DNA of 64,000 bases from Desulfitobacterium hafniense DCB-2 (GTDB taxonomy: Bacteria > Bacillota > Desulfitobacteriia > Desulfitobacteriales > Desulfitobacteriaceae). The notes under the pieces were generated by a model that had not been told where the DNA came from, did no database searches, and was given only the letters and a program-made list of their open reading frames with translations. Made by a program: the position numbers and the translations under genes. The stretch spans positions 4,747,001 to 4,811,000 of the forward strand of contig NC_011830.1 in assembly GCF_000021925.1 (NCBI RefSeq), in the 5' to 3' direction. Below, piece after piece: positions 60,898 through 64,000 of this stretch. Numbering within the stretch: the first letter of the stretch is position 1; each line of letters opens with the position of its first letter.

Positions 60898-61045
60898 ATA
60901 ATCGTAATCCTCCATTTGGGTCTAAGCCCTAAGTTTTTGATGTGTAAGGAACTTTTGCTCTTTCGTCATGTTCTTTTTTTAATAATAAGGTCGAGAATAA
61001 GGTTTAGGTAATGAGTATGTATGCTGATGACCAAGGCGGCGGGTT

Positions 61046-61621
61046 TTAGTAAAGGAGGCCTGTAAGGATGGTCTTAGCGATCCCTGTATGATCGATCTCC
61101 TGAGGCGTAAAGTTCTCTTCTATAAGTTTCTTGAATACGTATTGATTCACTCCTCCGATGATTACCGCAACAGCCATCTCCGGATCGACATCAGAACGAA
61201 TCTCCTGGATTTCCATCCCTCTTCTAACCTCATCTTCGATGGTTTTATAGACCAAATTCCAGTCGCTCTTCATCTGTGTCTTCATGTCTTCGGGCAGGGC
61301 TTGATGGGCAATATGTGAGTTCATCAGCACGGCATGAGCGTTCAGGAATTCTGCACCATACATGGATAAGTTCCTAATCTTCCCCAACATGTCTTCCCCT
61401 TCCGCCAAGGTCTTTAATAGCCCTTCTTGGAAACACTTGGTACAATAATGAATCATTTCTAAAAACAAGGCATTTTTACTGTCAAAGTACTCGTAAATCG
61501 TACCTTTTCCTACCCCCGCCTCCTTGGCGATATCCTCCATCTTTGCCCCCTCAAATCCTACCCCGGAAATAACTTTGAGGGCTGCCTTGAGGATTTCTAT
61601 GCGCTTTTCTTCTTTTCCCAC
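61046..61621 (-). CDS. TetR-family regulator of the RND operon
   Basis: A 191-residue repressor. GTG 61621 follows CGGAGG at nine bases and gives the normal TetR length; reading from further upstream would add 31 unrelated residues. The helix-turn-helix is FEGAKMEDIAKEAGVGKGTI then YEYFDSKNALFLEMI (about residues 25-60). The C-terminal domain (YCTKCFQEGLLKTLAEGEDM, MAVAVIIGGVNQYVFKKLIE) should bind the inducing compound. It is first in the unit TetR-adaptor-pump, 148 bases ahead of the adaptor. A palindrome at 61827-61843 is its likely operator. Confidence 0.9.
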   Translation of the reverse strand: MGKEEKRIEILKAALKVISGVGFEGAKMEDIAKEAGVGKGTIYEYFDSKNALFLEMIHYCTKCFQEGLLKTLAEGEDMLGKIRNLSMYGAEFLNAHAVLMNSHIAHQALPEDMKTQMKSDWNLVYKTIEDEVRRGMEIQEIRSDVDPEMAVAVIIGGVNQYVFKKLIEENFTPQEIDHTGIAKTILTGLLY

Positions 61622-61792
61622 GTTAAGGATCCTCCGTTTTAATTCTTGCCAAGCGAACCCGACCACTTTCTCCCTTGTCAGGTAAACGCTTTTTTTGATC
61701 ACATTTGGATTCACACTTGGTTCTCATATCCCCCCTTCTGAAAGACCATTTTCGGCAAGCCTATGGGAGCTTTACCTGTCTTTGCAATCGCA

Positions 61793-61856
61793 AATAATAT
61801 AGATTATTAAATTATCCATCTGTTCAGAACCGACTGTTCGGTCAGTCTATATTATT
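61793..61856. promoter_or_regulatory. nested palindromes upstream of the TetR gene (operator/promoter)
   Basis: Inner palindrome ACCGA-CTGT-TCGGT (61829-61842) resembles TetR-family operators. It lies inside an 11-base inverted repeat AATAATATAGA (61793-61803) and TCTATATTATT (61846-61856) that supplies TATA-like -10 sequences. The site is about 200 bases before the TetR start. The remaining part of the gap (61622-61909) shows nothing else. Confidence 0.6.
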
Positions 61857-61909
61857 GTAATGCCAGATGCTTTGTGGAGTCAAATTAAATTCCATTTTTT
61901 AATCTATTT

Positions 61910-63208
61910 TTAATGTAGCTTTATTAACTCCAGCAAAGGGCTGTAGCCGTAATTCAAGATTACAAAAAGAAGTCCTCCCACGATCCCCCCCACCAGGGAG
62001 CCATTGATACGGATCCATTGAAGATCGTTGCCTGCTTTATCTTCGATGAAATGGTTCAGTTCCTCATTGCTTAAGCTCTCCAGAGTATCACGGACGGTTT
62101 GGCCGATCACTGCATGTTCGCTTTGTAAGGCTTGGGCCAGCACATCCTGAACAAATTGATCAACCAGAGCATGGAAATGAGTGTCTTCCTTCAGAGCAGG
62201 CCACCAAGCAGCCAGCATTGGTTCCAGTACATGGTCAAGTGCCTGACCGGAAGGAAGCCTTCCTGCTTGCAAGCTGACTTGCACCTGCTCCAGAAGGCTT
62301 TCCAGAAAAGGCTGAAGTGTGGTTTCCGCGAGCAGGGTGTTTTTCCAGCTCTCCAGGGTATTTAGTGCATCAGGATCCCGCTCCCAGCTTTGCAGTTTCT
62401 CAAGTATAAGTTCCTTTAGCTGACCTCTTACGGGATGATAAGGGGCCTGGAGCTCTCTTAAATGGAGGATGAGCTCGATCTGCAGATCCTCTGCTGCCTC
62501 ATCCAGATTGATGCCGTCGGTGACCTGAAACAGCCCCAGGATCGTTTTCTGAAGCTTGCCCCCGTTGCCTATTTGTTTTTCCTGGATTTGCCCGAGAACT
62601 TGAATCAACAGTTCCTTGGCCCGGGGCGTGGTGGCCAGGTCGATACCTTTGTCGATTCCCTCCTTGAGCAAGGGGTCAAGTTCATCCTTTTCAACTATGA
62701 TACGTAGCTTGGCAAGAAAAAGTTTCGCTAAGCCTGAATCCATAAGCTTATTTCTGATCATAGATTCTAAAACTGCAGCAGACTCAGGTATCTTCAGGTT
62801 TTGGCACTCTTTCCCTAAAGCTGTGCCCAGCTTTTCGGCAAGAAATGCTGCTCCTCCGGATTTTTCTACTTTACTGATCAACCAGGGACTGAGGCGGAAG
62901 CCTTGTATTTTTTGGCGCAGGAGATTCTCACTGAGCAGTTCGTTTTGAACCATGATTACTATTGCTTCCACCATCTTCTCCCGATTGCGGGGAATCAAGG
63001 CCGTATGATAGGGCCAGCCCAAAGGTTTGCGGAACAAGGCTGTCACGGCAAACCAGTCTGCCAGTCCCCCGACAAGGGCTGCCTCACTGACAAAGAGGAA
63101 GAAGTGAATCCCTGGAGCCGTGGGATAGGTGAACCTTAATCCTGCGGCAATGAGAAACACTATAAAAACGCTTCCCAAAACTCTATTGGCTTTACGATGA
63201 TAGTCCAT
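61910..63208 (-). CDS. DUF445 membrane protein
   Basis: A 432-residue protein of the DUF445 (YjiN/YheB-like) family. An N-terminal membrane pair (RVLGSVFIVFLIAAGLRFTY, then FVSEAALVGGLADWFAVTAL with the family motif GGLADWFAVTALFR) is followed by GWPYHTALIPRNREKMVEAI. A long helical middle (about 100-380) leads to a C-terminal membrane helix (INGSLVGGIVGGLLFVILNY) with the conserved LQWIRINGSLVGG. AGGAGG precedes the ATG. The function is unknown; B. subtilis relatives are sporulation- or envelope-related membrane proteins. A second copy lies directly upstream. Confidence 0.9.
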   Translation of the reverse strand: MDYHRKANRVLGSVFIVFLIAAGLRFTYPTAPGIHFFLFVSEAALVGGLADWFAVTALFRKPLGWPYHTALIPRNREKMVEAIVIMVQNELLSENLLRQKIQGFRLSPWLISKVEKSGGAAFLAEKLGTALGKECQNLKIPESAAVLESMIRNKLMDSGLAKLFLAKLRIIVEKDELDPLLKEGIDKGIDLATTPRAKELLIQVLGQIQEKQIGNGGKLQKTILGLFQVTDGINLDEAAEDLQIELILHLRELQAPYHPVRGQLKELILEKLQSWERDPDALNTLESWKNTLLAETTLQPFLESLLEQVQVSLQAGRLPSGQALDHVLEPMLAAWWPALKEDTHFHALVDQFVQDVLAQALQSEHAVIGQTVRDTLESLSNEELNHFIEDKAGNDLQWIRINGSLVGGIVGGLLFVILNYGYSPLLELIKLH

Positions 63209-63223
63209 GCTAGTCCTCCTTGC

Positions 63224-64000
63224 TCAGACCAATAGCTGACTTGCCAGATAGATAGCCATACCCGCTATTCCTCCGACTACAGAGCCATTAATCCGTATCA
63301 TCTGCAAATCATCCCCGGCTTTGGATTCAATCAATTCCACCAGCATCTCATTGGAGTATTTCTCCAGCCCTTCATGGACGATCTCGCCGATTTTCTCATG
63401 TTTGTTATCGAGAAAAGGAAGCAAGAGACTTTGGACATGCTGATTAAAACCATGGCGTTTTTCCGGGCTTTCATTTAGGGAAAGAACACCTTCATCCAAG
63501 CTTCGCCAAAGCTGCTTCTTTAAGGCAAGGGCACTTTCCGGGGTATGAAGCTTTTGGATAAGATCTGCAGTGAGGGTCTCAGCCAGCTTAGAATACATTG
63601 TGGATGCTAAGTGCGCCTTCTGCAACCACTCCAGAATATCTGCAGCGGTTTGGTCCTCCAGCAGATAATCAGCGAGCTGTTTTTGAAGACTGTGGGCCAG
63701 CTGAGAAGGGTCCGGCAGAAACATGGCCAGGAACTTCCGGGAGGAATTCTGGCTTATATAGCGCTCGATGGATTTTTCCAGCCAGCGGGTCAGCCAAAGA
63801 TGAATCTCGGTCTCCTGAACCCAGTGACTAAGGTTGTCCAGCAGGGCGGCAACAGCCTTTTTTCCCTCCTGGCTGGCTAATAAATTACGGAAAGCTTTTT
63901 CAGCCAAAGGGATAAACTGCTCTTCCCGTATGCTTGTCTGCTCCAAAAGCGCCAGGCTCTCTTGGTGCAATTCCTGGACACTGTCCTCCAGGTTCTCCAG
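63224..64000 (-). CDS. DUF445 membrane protein, C-terminal part (cut by window edge)
   Basis: The reading frame is open to the right edge, so the start lies beyond the window; at least 258 codons are present. The end carries DDLQMIRINGSVVGGIAGMA and a final membrane helix, the same C-terminus as the next gene, and the middle is long helix (LTRWLEKSIERYISQNSSRK). Two adjacent DUF445 genes 15 bases apart suggest an old tandem duplication and joint function in the membrane. Nothing more specific can be said. Confidence 0.88.
   Translation of the reverse strand: MENLEDSVQELHQESLALLEQTSIREEQFIPLAEKAFRNLLASQEGKKAVAALLDNLSHWVQETEIHLWLTRWLEKSIERYISQNSSRKFLAMFLPDPSQLAHSLQKQLADYLLEDQTAADILEWLQKAHLASTMYSKLAETLTADLIQKLHTPESALALKKQLWRSLDEGVLSLNESPEKRHGFNQHVQSLLLPFLDNKHEKIGEIVHEGLEKYSNEMLVELIESKAGDDLQMIRINGSVVGGIAGMAIYLASQLLV

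Overview
The window looks like chromosome of a spore-forming, low-to-mid GC Firmicute of the Peptococcaceae, most like Desulfitobacterium. This is inferred from gene content: seven surface proteins with cell-wall-binding-2 (CWB2) repeats, strong AGGAGG ribosome sites, GTG and TTG starts, a glcD/glcF pair and an sdpRI pair. No rRNA, tRNA or CRISPR was seen. The main theme is the cell envelope.

Layout. 0-2.3 kb (minus): glycosyltransferases and a WcaJ-type initiating sugar transferase. 2.7-5.6 kb: a CWB2/Ig-like protein, then a decayed IS1634-like transposase. 5.7-14.3 kb (minus): a probable operon of two CWB2 proteins (FN3-bearing and LRR-bearing), two TolC-like coiled-coil proteins and an O-antigen ligase/polymerase-like membrane protein. 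14.7-18.5 kb (minus): a large CWB2 S-layer protein with a leader of about 370 nt that can fold in two competing ways. 18.6-25.2 kb: a CWB2 amidase and a CWB2 GH18 protein face away from each other, and the space between them holds small toxin-antitoxin remnants and a Fic gene separated by three copies of a direct repeat. 25.2-26.2 kb: an orphan antitoxin and a Phd/ParE-type pair. 26.3-36.2 kb (plus): a polysaccharide operon (aminotransferase, two Wzy/ligase-like proteins, three glycosyltransferases, flippase, PglC-like transferase), interrupted at 30.0-30.45 kb by a large hairpin element. 36.3-43.4 kb (minus): an ATPase/nuclease-like gene, then acetyltransferase, oxidoreductase, UDP-sugar dehydrogenase and dehydratase genes. 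43.5-49.5 kb: a CWB2 lytic-transglycosylase-like protein, a repeat-rich coiled-coil protein, unknown secreted proteins, sdpRI and a structured gene-free stretch. 49.8-64 kb: galU, clpP, a soluble chemoreceptor, glcDF with a divergent FadR-type regulator, a TetR-controlled RND pump, and two DUF445 membrane proteins.

How the parts fit. The aminotransferase at 26.3 kb plus the three genes at 37.9-41.5 kb make up the Wbp-type route to a 2,3-diacetamido-2,3-dideoxy-uronic acid. With GalU, two initiating transferases, glycosyltransferases, flippase and polymerases, they would build an anionic wall polysaccharide. CWB2 domains are known in Clostridioides difficile to hold proteins on such a polymer, so this region plausibly encodes both the anchor and the anchored proteins. 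The most notable unexplained signals are the S-layer leader RNA, the 30 kb hairpin element, the repeat-bounded Fic/TA cassettes and the structured stretch at 48.3-48.5 kb.
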